Notes under the pieces: model-generated | Told to the model about the DNA's origin: nothing | The model's database searches: none | What the model saw: the letters and a program-made list of their open reading frames with translations, nothing else | From: Gemmatimonadota bacterium | GTDB lineage: Bacteria; Gemmatimonadota; Gemmatimonadetes; Gemmatimonadales; Gemmatimonadaceae | Assembly (NCBI GenBank): GCA_028287235.1 | Contig: JAQBQB010000022.1 | Location: 124,001-188,000, forward strand | Length of the DNA stretch: 64,000 bases | Direction: 5' to 3' | Translations under genes and position numbers: made by a program | In this document: positions 18,720 to 25,877 of the stretch, piece after piece | How the letters are laid out: each line of letters opens with the position of its first letter | Position numbering within the stretch: position 1 is the first letter of the stretch

Positions 18720-19154
18720 TCACACCGTGGCCTGCGGCTGCCAGAGTTCCCGAATCTCCGCGGGAAGCGCCTGCCGCACGTCCGCTATCTCACCCTCGCT
18801 GATCCTGTGCGACAGCACGCCGAACACGGCGCTCGCGACGGACTCGGCGTCGTCGGTGCCGAACACCAGCGCGATGCGCGCCAGGAACTCCTCGCGATGC
18901 CGCACGGCCGACGGCGGAGTGTCGCCCGGATTCCATCCCTCGTAGTAGATGCCGCGCACGAGCATCGGGAGCTGCGCGCCGCGCTGGGCCACCTCGTCCA
19001 CGGTGAGCCGGTCGCGCAACGCGTGAAGCGTCGTGCGTAACGCGAGATATGCGCGCTCGCGCTCAGCCCACCCGAGTGAAGACATGATATCCTTCAGCCA
19101 GCCATTCGCTTTCTGGACCGTGGTGTCGAATACTTCGAGTCCGTTTGCGCTCAT
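18720..19154 (-). CDS. DUF2267 domain protein
   Basis: A 144-residue soluble protein starting MSANGLEVFDTT behind GGGGAGATGCATC. It has the DUF2267 pattern: KANGWLKDIMSSLGW, AYLALRTTLHALRDRLTVDE, LPMLVRGIYYEGWNPGDTP, and a C-terminal helical half with VFGVLSHRISEGEIADVRQALP. The family resembles a small helical bundle found in stress-associated contexts; its function is not known. It stands alone, with a short gap to the NlpC gene in the same direction. Confidence 0.85.
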   Translation of the reverse strand: MSANGLEVFDTTVQKANGWLKDIMSSLGWAERERAYLALRTTLHALRDRLTVDEVAQRGAQLPMLVRGIYYEGWNPGDTPPSAVRHREEFLARIALVFGTDDAESVASAVFGVLSHRISEGEIADVRQALPAEIRELWQPQATV

Positions 19155-19558
19155 GATGCATCTCCCCGCCAGCGAGCTCCCAGACGATCGCGGCGACGGG
19201 TGTCGCCGAACTGGGGAGGGGGGCGGCTGCATCGCGCATGCCGCAACGTCAAACGCCCGCACTCTCACGCGGGCGATCGACGTTCTGATTCGACGGCGTC
19301 CCCGGCGGATTCAGCGCCGAGCCCGCCGTCGGTCCGGTTGATCCAGCGCACTTCGCTGCTAATTAGGATTATGCTATTAGAATTCGTGAATCAGCCCTCA
19401 ACCCACGATCAGCGACGCGTGGCTCGAGCCCTACCGCCGCCTCCGGCGCGGCAAGCTCAAATCGCTGCAGCGCCACCGCGACAAGCACGGCTGCCCTTCG
19501 CTCACACCCAGGGAGACCGTCCGTTGCATTCATTCCGTGAGAGTCTATATAGTGGATC
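19155..19558. other. 404-base stretch without a supported gene
   Basis: Between the divergent DUF2267 and ArsR genes. One stop-bounded reading of about 58 codons (19390-19567, plus) contains ISDAWLEPYRRLRRGKLK but has no start or recognisable family. An AT-rich spot near 19355-19380 could hold a promoter. Nothing else is supported. Confidence 0.5.
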
Positions 19559-19588
19559 TTGACAGGTGACCAAACAGTCACCTATTAT
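19559..19588 (+). promoter_or_regulatory. ArsR-type operator inside its own promoter
   Basis: TTGACA (19559-19564) and TATTAT (19583-19588) are 18 bases apart. Between and overlapping them lies a perfect dyad AGGTGAC-N6-GTCACCT (19564-19583). The ArsR gene starts 8 bases after the -10. This is the expected layout for autorepression. Confidence 0.75.
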
Positions 19589-19595
19589 TCGGCCC

Positions 19596-19919
19596 ATGAC
19601 AGACGACGACCGCGTGTTCAAGGCGCTCGCCGACCCTACGCGACGATTCCTCCTCGACCGGCTCTTCGAGCGCAGCGGCCGCACGCTCACGGAGCTGGAA
19701 TCCGATCTGGAGATGACGCGCTTCGGTGTCATGAAGCATCTCCGCATCCTCGAGGATGCGGGGTTGGTGGTGAGCCGTAAGGAGGGCCGAGAGAAGCTGC
19801 ACTTCCTCAACGTCGTCCCGATCCGGCTCGTCCACGACCGATGGATCGACAAGTTCACGGAGCGCCGCGTATCGGCACTCACCGATCTGAAGCGCCAACT
19901 AGAGGAGGACTCGGCATGA
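19596..19919 (+). CDS. ArsR family winged-helix repressor
   Basis: A 107-residue DNA-binding protein starting MTDDDRVFKALADPTRRFLL. It has the ArsR/SmtB helix-turn-helix (RTLTELESDLEMTRFGVMKHLRIL) and wing (VVSRKEGREKLHFLN). No metal-binding cysteines are present, as in the group that regulates SRPBCC/AHSA1 genes. The ATG at 19596 is preferred over a GTG at 19566 that would lie inside the operator. Its stop overlaps the start of the SRPBCC gene (ATGA), so the two form one operon, repressed by the dyad at 19564-19583. Confidence 0.92.
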   Translation: MTDDDRVFKALADPTRRFLLDRLFERSGRTLTELESDLEMTRFGVMKHLRILEDAGLVVSRKEGREKLHFLNVVPIRLVHDRWIDKFTERRVSALTDLKRQLEEDSA

Positions 19920-20464
19920 CGAGCACCGCAGCGAACAACGCCGGCAGAGCCGGTAACATCGGCGGCACGAGCGACACGACGCAGATCTATCGCATCTTCA
20001 TCAAGGCGACTCCGCAGGCCATCTGGGACGCGATCACGAAACCGGAATGGACGCAGCGCTTCGGCTACGGGTTGCGCGACGACTTCGATCTCCGCCCCGG
20101 CGGCAAGTATCGAGGATTCGCCAATGAGGGAATGCTCGCGATGGGGATGCCGGAAGTCGCGGTCGACGGCGAAGTCATCGAATCCGATCCGCCGCGCAAG
20201 CTCGTCGTGACGTGGCGCATGGCGATGGATCCGCGGATGGCCGCCGAGGGCTTCACGCGTCTCACGTATGAGATCAATGAAGGGAGAGACGGCGTGAGCC
20301 GCCTCAGCGTCATCCACGATCTCGCCGGCCGGCCTGGCCACGCCGCGATGGTCGCGGGCGATCAGCAGGGACCGGGAGCAGGCGGTGGTTGGATTTGGAT
20401 TTTGAGCGATCTCAAATCGGTGTTGGAAAGCGGGAATCCGATGTCGACGAGCAAGGGGTGGTAG
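19916..20464 (+). CDS. SRPBCC/AHSA1 family protein
   Basis: A 182-residue soluble protein with a START-like (SRPBCC) fold of the Aha1-C-terminal type. Seen are YRIFIKATPQAIWDAITKPEWTQRFGY, DLRPGGKYRGFA, VDGEVIESDPPRKLVVTWR and a closing GWIWILSDLKSVLE. Relatives bind hydrophobic ligands in a deep cavity; the ligand is unknown. It is coupled to the ArsR gene, a very common pairing in which the repressor controls the SRPBCC protein. A terminator follows. Confidence 0.9.
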   Translation: MTSTAANNAGRAGNIGGTSDTTQIYRIFIKATPQAIWDAITKPEWTQRFGYGLRDDFDLRPGGKYRGFANEGMLAMGMPEVAVDGEVIESDPPRKLVVTWRMAMDPRMAAEGFTRLTYEINEGRDGVSRLSVIHDLAGRPGHAAMVAGDQQGPGAGGGWIWILSDLKSVLESGNPMSTSKGW

Positions 20465-20480
20465 CAGCGAGTTAGAGGAA

Positions 20481-20518
20481 AGCCCGCCGGCGTCTCGTAC
20501 GCCGGCGGGCTGTGTGTT
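20481..20518 (+). terminator. terminator after the ArsR-SRPBCC operon
   Basis: A perfect 13-bp stem (20481-20493 with 20499-20511), loop CTCGT, followed by GTGTGTTT. Confidence 0.8.
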
Positions 20519-20532
20519 TCCATGACGACCGT

Positions 20533-20776
20533 TCAGTGCACCCGCGATCCGATCACACAGCGGAACCCGGCATTCGGCAAGTCCGCCGGCGACACGGCTG
20601 CATTCAAATAGCCGCTGCGCGACCGACCGGCGTGCGACGGCGGTCCCTCGGCATGGAGGCAGCCGGCCGCTGGGACACTGAGCTGTTGCACGCTGTTGAA
20701 AAGGCGATTTGGAATCGTGCCCTGATCCACACGAAACCCGTACGAATTCATAGGCCCTCGCGGCGCCGTTTTCGGT
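20533..20776 (-). pseudogene. possible C-terminal remnant of a formylglycine-generating-enzyme-like gene
   Basis: An open minus-strand reading of about 80 codons with no good start or RBS. Its end, GYLNAAVSPADLPNAGFRCV, resembles the C-terminal strand of FGE/SUMF1-type domains, where an R..A.....GFRCV pattern is typical. No upstream domain remains, because the DinB gene begins on the other strand immediately beyond. It occupies most of the 358-base gap between the SRPBCC terminator and DinB. Could also be coincidence; the resemblance rests on about 20 residues. Confidence 0.3.
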
Positions 20777-20822
20777 TAAGCTCTACCTCTGCCGTTGCCA
20801 CCACTTTCTGGAGCTCCGATCC

Positions 20823-21404
20823 ATGAAGACAACTCGCATTCTCCTGCTGGCAATCGCCCTTCCGCTCGGCGTTGCCGCGGCGCAAGCGCCGATCACCAAT
20901 CCGGTCGCGACAGCCTTTCGCAACCGGACGACGGCTCTTCGCCGCAACATCGCCCAGGCGTTCGACTCCATCCCCGAGTCGAAGTTCGGATACAAGCCCA
21001 CGCCGGCGCAGTTGAGCTTCGGCTACATCGCCCAGCACGTCGCCTCCGACAATTATTTCTTCTGCAACAACTTCGGCGACAAGAAGGCGACGCTGTCGAG
21101 CGAGGAGACCACCACGCCGGACTCGATCAAGGCGAAGTGGCCGAAGGACAAGCTGGTCGCGAACCTGAAGGCGTCGATCGCCTTCTGCGACGACGCAATG
21201 GGTCAGCTCGACGACGCGAAGGTCGCCGAAGTGATCACCGTGCCCGGTCCCAATGGCACCACGCGACAGGCGGGGCGCGCCACCTACGTCCTCGGCCACG
21301 CGATCGATCTCGCCGATCACTACAGCCAGCTGGCGAATTACATGCGGCTCAACGGCATGGTGCCGCCAAGCGCGCTGCCGCGGCCGGGCCGGGGTGGGAA
21401 CTAG
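20823..21404 (+). CDS. exported DinB-like protein
   Basis: A 193-residue protein with a signal peptide (MKTTRILLLAIALPLGVAAA) and a DinB-like four-helix bundle. Candidate metal-binding histidines are in IAQHVASDNYF and in GHAIDLADHYSQL, the usual three-His arrangement. DinB-fold enzymes include thiol-dependent transferases, but most, like this one, have no known substrate. Export is less common in this family and several Gemmatimonadota/Acidobacteriota paralogues share it. A Pro/Gly/Arg-rich C-terminal tail follows the domain. Confidence 0.85.
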   Translation: MKTTRILLLAIALPLGVAAAQAPITNPVATAFRNRTTALRRNIAQAFDSIPESKFGYKPTPAQLSFGYIAQHVASDNYFFCNNFGDKKATLSSEETTTPDSIKAKWPKDKLVANLKASIAFCDDAMGQLDDAKVAEVITVPGPNGTTRQAGRATYVLGHAIDLADHYSQLANYMRLNGMVPPSALPRPGRGGN

Positions 21405-21442
21405 ATCGGTCGAAAATGAACGGTGAGCAACGGTGAAACCAC

Positions 21443-21480
21443 AAAGGCCCGCCGAGAGTCGCGACTCTCGGCGGGCCTTT
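21443..21480. terminator. bidirectional terminator between DinB and lectin genes
   Basis: A perfect 18-bp stem (21443-21460 with 21463-21480) with A and T runs at its two ends, placed between convergent genes. Confidence 0.85.
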
Positions 21481-21510
21481 GCGTTCAGGTCGTGGTGCCG
21501 ACCTCTCTCA

Positions 21511-22353
21511 TCACAACGTATTGAGAATGGCGGTGATCGGGTCGGTGATCGCCTTCGCCTGCGCGGCGCTCAAACGGCCCGAGTGAACGAGGGCATTCGT
21601 CTTGTTCACCGCCGCACCGAGCTGTCCCTTCGCAGCGCTCGTCTTGCCGTTTGTCAGCGACGTCACCGCCTGCGACAACGACGTGGTGATGGGGCCCGCG
21701 TCGCTCGCGCTCAACGCACCGCTGGAGACGAGCGAGCTCACGGTCGTGATCACGGCCTGCGTTTGCCCTTGCGGCGTCGGCGGCGTGCAGCCCTCGAACT
21801 CCACGACATAGCCGTCCAGGTCCGAGCCGCCCGCCGGATAGTCGACGAACAGCGCGCCGCTCGTGCCGAGATTCACATAAATCGCATCCTCGAACAAAGC
21901 GCCGTATGCGTTGCTTGGCGAGTTGTTGGGCTCACCGCCGCGCCAGTTGGCGTAGGTCCAGTTTTCGCCCGTCGTCCACGTCCACCCGTCGGTGGTGCTC
22001 GGAGTCCAGCCATACTTTCGCCCAGCAACCCACCACCCGCCTTCGTCGCCTAGGCTGCCGATGAACGCGCCTTCTTCGGCCGAGGTGATCGAAGCGAGAT
22101 GTGCCGACGTGCACCCGGCGATGGACTGTGCGCTCGCAGCAGCGTCGGCATTGAACCAGTTGGTCCCACCCGTCACGCGGACGACCTGGTAATAGTGATT
22201 GCTCGCCGGATCGACGGCGGGGGTGCTGACGATCGTGCGATTCGGGGCCCGGGGCGTGAGCCCCCGTTCCGGCACCGTAAGCGTGGTTGCGCTCTCGCAC
22301 CCCACAAGTGTGGCAATTGTCAGAGCAGCGGCGACCGAGCGCGCGAAGGGCAT
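21511..22353 (-). CDS. lipoprotein with C-type lectin domain and FIMAH-like helical tail
   Basis: A 280-residue surface lipoprotein: lipobox IATLVGC (Cys18), then a C-type lectin-like domain at about 50-195 (AHLASITSAEEGAFI, DGWTWTTGENWTYANW, GGEPNNS, and the closing DLDGYVVEFEGC). EPN is the mannose-type calcium-binding motif, so carbohydrate binding is plausible. The last 85 residues form Ala/Ser/Thr-rich helices (SSLVSSGALSASDAG, LVHSGRLSAAQAKAI) resembling the FIMAH domain of secreted enzymes. GGAG precedes the ATG at 22353. Confidence 0.82.
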   Translation of the reverse strand: MPFARSVAAALTIATLVGCESATTLTVPERGLTPRAPNRTIVSTPAVDPASNHYYQVVRVTGGTNWFNADAAASAQSIAGCTSAHLASITSAEEGAFIGSLGDEGGWWVAGRKYGWTPSTTDGWTWTTGENWTYANWRGGEPNNSPSNAYGALFEDAIYVNLGTSGALFVDYPAGGSDLDGYVVEFEGCTPPTPQGQTQAVITTVSSLVSSGALSASDAGPITTSLSQAVTSLTNGKTSAAKGQLGAAVNKTNALVHSGRLSAAQAKAITDPITAILNTL

Positions 22354-22529
22354 GGGGAAGCTCCGGGAGGGGCGGGGAGGAGAAGACAAGAAGGAGGGCA
22401 GAACTGGCGCAGAAAAGTGGAGGCCCCGGAGCGGCAGCGATAGCATCCAGTGTTCTTCTTTGTGTAACGCGATACACGCCGAGCTTCGCTGGGCGGAGCT
22501 GGCCGACAGAAACGTTCCATTTGCATTCG

Positions 22530-22731
22530 CTACTCGCCGCGGAGCACCACAGCGGGATGCGTACGCGCCGCTCGGCGGGCGGGGAGGTGCGTCGCGAACA
22601 GCGTTACCACGACGAGCAATGCCGTCGCGAGCCCGAACTCCGCGACGCTGTTCGGCTTCACCACATTATAGACGGCCGCGCAGAAACTTCGTCGCGCCGA
22701 GCGCCAGCCGAATGCCGAACTCTCGCATCCG
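22530..22731 (-). pseudogene. remnant of an ADOP-type permease gene
   Basis: Two adjacent minus-strand readings in different frames match the end of ADOP permeases. The first contains REFGIRLALGAT followed by a stop; the second contains LATALLVVVTLFATHLP, then ARRAARTHPAVVLRGE and the normal C-terminal stop. Compared with the intact gene at 36449-39142, about 45 codons between the two motifs are deleted and the frame is shifted. It directly abuts the methyltransferase gene ending at 22742, suggesting insertion or deletion events at this site. Confidence 0.8.
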
Positions 22732-22741
22732 TCCGGACGTT

Positions 22742-23458
22742 CTACCAGACGCCAGGAATCAGCCGATGGGGCACGCGCAACATGTACGCGTGGTAACCAG
22801 GCAACTCGCGTTCGAGAAAGCGCTCCTCCAAGCAGAGTCGGACGACCATGAACGCGAGCGGGATGCCGACGACTAGGACCGCAAGGTAGGACTCGAGCCA
22901 CAACCCGAGGCCGACGAGGATCAGCGGATCCGCGGCGTAGAACGGATGACGAATGACGCCGTACACGCCCGAGTCGACAAGCGCATGCGCGCGCTCACGC
23001 TGCAGGCGCACGACCGGGACGGCGAAAGCGTTCGCGCGGAGCGCCAGGCTCTTGAGACCCCACCCTAGCGCGAACAGCACGAGGCCGAGGTCCCTGAGCA
23101 GCGGCGCAGGCCGAGGGAGCGCGTGCCAGCGGAACGCATCGAGTGCAGCGACCATCGGAAGTCCGAGTATCCCTGTCGACAGTACCGCGATCAAGAGGAG
23201 CCGGTCGGCCCAGGGCTGATCGGCGTGGATCGGCAACTTGGCGCGGTCGTGAAGCAGGCCAGGGTTGACGCGGTACACGGCCCAGGCGCCGACGGCCCTG
23301 ACGAATAGCAGCACCGCCAGCAGCACCCAGGCACTCTCCCACGCGAGAGTTCGGGCCGTCACGAACATGACGATCCCGACTAGCGTTGCGTCCGCGATAA
23401 GCCGGGCCATGATTCTGTGCATGGGAAGTGCGACGGTTGGTAGAACTACGCGGCTCAT
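22742..23458 (-). CDS. isoprenylcysteine carboxyl methyltransferase-like membrane protein
   Basis: A 238-residue inner-membrane protein with about five hydrophobic segments and a C-terminal ICMT/PEMT-type catalytic region: GVYGVIRHPFYAADPLI, GLGLWLESYLAV, and the terminal EERFLERELPGYHAYMLRVP. The RHP and EE motifs bind S-adenosylmethionine in the family. The bacterial substrate is unknown; relatives methylate lipids or small molecules. A 40-codon membrane-protein reading lies 36 bases upstream in the same direction. Confidence 0.87.
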   Translation of the reverse strand: MSRVVLPTVALPMHRIMARLIADATLVGIVMFVTARTLAWESAWVLLAVLLFVRAVGAWAVYRVNPGLLHDRAKLPIHADQPWADRLLLIAVLSTGILGLPMVAALDAFRWHALPRPAPLLRDLGLVLFALGWGLKSLALRANAFAVPVVRLQRERAHALVDSGVYGVIRHPFYAADPLILVGLGLWLESYLAVLVVGIPLAFMVVRLCLEERFLERELPGYHAYMLRVPHRLIPGVW

Positions 23459-23493
23459 CGGCGTACCGCGCGTGAGCTCAGTTGCAGCGTTCG

Positions 23494-23616
23494 TTAAGCG
23501 CCCGCCTCACGATCGGGATCTCGGGTCAGTGCTGCCTTGCCGAGACAGACGAGCGTCCACACCGCCGCCATGGTCATTCCGAGAGCCGACCCGAACCAGA
23601 TCCCCATGAGAATCAT
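23494..23616 (-). CDS. possible small membrane protein (40 residues)
   Basis: An ATG-to-TAA reading on the minus strand encoding 40 residues with one hydrophobic helix (GIWFGSALGMTMAAVWTLVC) and a charged tail (TRDPDREAGA). It lies 36 bases upstream of, and parallel to, the ICMT-like gene. The Shine-Dalgarno is weak. It could be a real small partner, or the relic of a larger transporter. Too short for family recognition. Confidence 0.4.
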   Translation of the reverse strand: MILMGIWFGSALGMTMAAVWTLVCLGKAALTRDPDREAGA

Positions 23617-23890
23617 CCCGTGAGTGGACGTATCGCCGAATCTCTGGGAGCGGTCGAAAGCGACAGCGGTAACACCAAAGCAGCATTGATGTCCGTTGGG
23701 CCTCTAACGCTCAAGTTCAACACTCTGGGAAGGCTCGACATCGATCCGCACGGCGCGCAGTTCCGCGTCGTAGAGGTTAACGGACTCGAAAACAGCGAGC
23801 TACGGCTCGGCATATTCGAGCAACTCGAACGATGGGAGAGGAAAGCGTCTTACAGGTGTCGCAGATTCGTGTCGAGGCCGAATGCCGCGA
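23617..23890. other. 274-base stretch with only broken readings
   Basis: The minus strand has a 31-codon stop-to-stop stretch (LAVFESVNLYDAELRAVRID) that looks protein-like but is closed by TAG on both sides; the plus strand has an open reading without an RBS. I see no supportable gene. It may be decayed coding sequence. Confidence 0.4.
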
Positions 23891-24277
23891 TCATTGGCCG
23901 GCGAGCGGTTGCCAAAGTTCTACCTTGTTTCCTTCGGGATCGATGACCCAGCCAAACTTTCCGTACTCGGAATCGTCGACCTTCTCGAGAACGTTGCAGC
24001 CTTCTTCACGCAAGGCTTTGATCAGGGCGTGGAGATCCTCCACCCGGTAGTTGACCATGAATGTTGCCGTGCTGGGCGCAAACTGGTCACTTTGCGCCGA
24101 AGCAATTGACCAGGCGGTCGTTCCGGCAAACGGCTTACCTTCACCGTCGGTCCACGTGAAGGCCGCGCCACCCCATTCTTGGACGTCGATTCCAAGGTGC
24201 CGCTTGTACCAAGCCTGTAGTGCCGGAGCGTCTTTGGCTTTGAAGAAGATGCCGCCAATGCCAGTGACTCGCTTCAT
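23891..24277 (-). CDS. VOC (glyoxalase/bleomycin-resistance fold) family protein
   Basis: A 128-residue vicinal-oxygen-chelate protein starting MKRVTGIGGIFFKAKD with GAGGT upstream. Features are ALQAWYKRHLGIDVQEWGG, the central strand STATFMVNYRVEDLHALIKAL and the closing GKFGWVIDPEGNKVELWQP, where DPEGN..ELW is the family signature and the Glu is the usual metal ligand. Specific activity is unknown. It lies in the patchy region between the ADOP remnant and the IS110 fragment. Confidence 0.92.
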   Translation of the reverse strand: MKRVTGIGGIFFKAKDAPALQAWYKRHLGIDVQEWGGAAFTWTDGEGKPFAGTTAWSIASAQSDQFAPSTATFMVNYRVEDLHALIKALREEGCNVLEKVDDSEYGKFGWVIDPEGNKVELWQPLAGQ

Positions 24278-24428
24278 ACAACCTCGGGGTCGGTCGTGGT
24301 GGGGAGAGTGTGTTCTGCGGTCTAATGCGCCTAGTTCAGCTGTGGGAGAGTCAAATAGGAGCGCATGGGGAGCATGCGCAATCCTTAGCCGGGTGGGCCG
24401 GCATGCGGCCCCCCCGTTCGAGCACAGG

Positions 24429-25025
24429 TCACCGTGAATACATACCAAGTTTCGCCTTTCGCTCGATGTCGGCCGCGAACGCCGGCGTCTCCAAGGCGCA
24501 GTGCACTTGCACCGGGTTCGGCACGTTCGCCGGCCGCTGTGCCGCCCGCGTAGCCAACGCGCTGTCGGCGGTCTCCACGAGAATGTCACAAACGACGCGA
24601 CTGGCGACCGCAGATACGGCCTCGAGCTGCACGTCCCAGGTGACTCGCATCGACGCCGATTCGCCGGGGCTCAGCCAAATCTGCGACGCCGACGATATCA
24701 TCCGCACGTGCGCCGGCGTGGCAATCTCCGCGACGTACTGGTGCGCCATGAAGTTGCCATCGATCGTCTCCACACTGACAAACACGCGTCGACCGTCGGG
24801 CAGGGCCGCCTGGACGCTCCCGTGATGTTGCGGCGCACACCGGTTGTACTCGTCAGAGGTGAGGTGCGATACCCAAGCCGCGAGGTCCACGCGCTCGAGT
24901 GGTGCGGCGACCGGCGCGGTCGCCGAGACGTGGTGCAAGACGTATCGGGGTGCGGCCGACGTCAGGGCGAGTGGCAAGCCGGGAAGTGATACGGCGAGGC
25001 TAGCCAGCATGTCACGACGGTTCAT
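24429..25025 (-). CDS. unknown exported protein with twin-arginine-like signal
   Basis: A 198-residue protein beginning MNRRDMLASLAVSLPGLPLAL, a short Tat-like signal. The mature part has a predicted beta-rich look: APLERVDLAAWVSHLTSDEYNRC, DGRRVFVSVETIDGNFMAHQYV, MRVTWDVQLEAVSAVASRVVC. I recognise no family. The start at 25025 gives the signal; a longer in-frame reading upstream is not signal-like. It sits alone between the VOC gene and the IS110 fragment. Confidence 0.65.
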   Translation of the reverse strand: MNRRDMLASLAVSLPGLPLALTSAAPRYVLHHVSATAPVAAPLERVDLAAWVSHLTSDEYNRCAPQHHGSVQAALPDGRRVFVSVETIDGNFMAHQYVAEIATPAHVRMISSASQIWLSPGESASMRVTWDVQLEAVSAVASRVVCDILVETADSALATRAAQRPANVPNPVQVHCALETPAFAADIERKAKLGMYSR

Positions 25026-25200
25026 CGGTGCCCACCTCGGGGAATGTTGGGACGGCGACGCGGCTCGGTGGGCGGCATAACGCCCGAGCTGGTTGGTATG
25101 AAGTGGCTGGAACTCCGCGGTCACGTGGTGGCACGTTCGCCCCACATTACATCAACGTGCTCATCGCCGAACCGCGAGGCACACACCGGAGGGCCAGCGA

Positions 25201-25277
25201 TGGATATCATAGGAATCGATCTCCACAAACGCGAGAGGCAATTGTGCACGTTCGCGACCAGTCGCGAGCAGTCGTGA
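25201..25277 (+). mobile_element. IS110-family transposase N-terminal fragment
   Basis: ATG at 25201 opens MDIIGIDLHKRERQLCTFAT, the characteristic start of IS110 transposases, whose first catalytic Asp is in GIDLHKRE. The reading stops after 25 codons, and no RuvC-like core or C-terminal Ser motif follows. The 329-base gap 25026-25354 holds this fragment and nothing else I can support. It marks a decayed insertion beside the RidA gene. Confidence 0.75.
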
Positions 25278-25354
25278 GCAATCCCTGAGCGTCACCACGA
25301 ATGCACTGGCCGTCGAACATCTTGCCGAAGCCTACCATCTCTCCGCCCGCGCAC

Positions 25355-25741
25355 TTACGCTCGGTACGCAATACAATCGATCTCCACCCTGAGCCCTTCC
25401 CCCGGCAACCCCGCCGCCTGAATCGTCGTCCGCGCCGGCCGATGTTCCCCGAACACCCGCTCGTACACCGCGTTCATCTCCCCGAACTCGTTCATATCGA
25501 GCAGGAATACCCCGCACCGCAACACGTACTGCAGATCCGAGCCGCCAGCGCGCAGAATGGTTTGCAGATTCTTCAAGCACTGCTCCGTCTGCGCAGCCGC
25601 TCCGGCGCCGGCGAGCTTGCCGGTGGCCGGGTCAGTCGCACCCTGTCCGGACACGATGATGAGACGCTCGAATTCAATACCCGGCGAGTAGGGTCCGACG
25701 GGCTTCGGAAGATCGGGGCTATGAATGAAATGGTGGGTCAT
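25355..25741 (-). CDS. RidA family protein
   Basis: A 128-residue YjgF/YER057c/UK114 (RidA) protein, a trimeric imine/enamine hydrolase type that removes reactive products of amino-acid metabolism. Seen are KPVGPYSPGIEFERLIIVSGQ, TEQCLKNLQTILRAGGSDLQYV, FGEMNAVYERVFGEHRPART, and IQAAGLPGEGLRVEIDCIA. The catalytic arginine in the PxRT motif (HRPART) is present; the usual CxxL..LP.G ending is varied (AAGLPGEG). Single gene with its own short gap upstream carrying dispersed repeats. Confidence 0.93.
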   Translation of the reverse strand: MTHHFIHSPDLPKPVGPYSPGIEFERLIIVSGQGATDPATGKLAGAGAAAQTEQCLKNLQTILRAGGSDLQYVLRCGVFLLDMNEFGEMNAVYERVFGEHRPARTTIQAAGLPGEGLRVEIDCIAYRA

Positions 25742-25763
25742 GTGAGTTTGGTGGTGGGGGAAA

Positions 25764-25810
25764 GAGATCCTTCGCTGCGCTCAGGATGACCGGGTATGCT
25801 CAGGATGACA
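25764..25810. repeat. dispersed repeat (CTTCGCTGCGCTCAGGATGA type)
   Basis: A 27-base unit at 25764-25790 is identical to 61245-61271. A second partial copy (CTCAGGATGAC) follows at 25800-25809. Related copies are at 29668-29755. Confidence 0.75.
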
Positions 25811-25824
25811 AGCGACCGATGACA

Positions 25825-25856
25825 AAGAGGGCCGGCGCACCAGCGCCGGCCCTCTT
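25825..25856 (-). terminator. terminator of glnN
   Basis: A perfect 14-bp stem (25825-25838 with 25843-25856), 4-base loop. Read on the minus strand it is followed by TTTG, just after the glnN stop... the order is glnN end, hairpin, T-tract. Confidence 0.75.
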
Positions 25857-25877
25857 CAATATGATAGCGCCGCAAAA

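Noticed and set aside
19390-19567. Protein-like reading with ISDAWLEPYRRLRRGKLK
   Set aside because: Stop-bounded on the 5' side, no start codon or RBS, and its end runs into the ArsR promoter.
20533-20776. Functional formylglycine-generating enzyme
   Set aside because: Only about 80 codons with a C-terminal-like match; the catalytic region is absent.
23485-25090. Integron attC-like boxes (GCTTAAC near 23494, GTTATGC-like near 25077)
   Set aside because: No paired simple-site arms or matching R/L boxes at the proper spacing were found, and no integrase gene is present.
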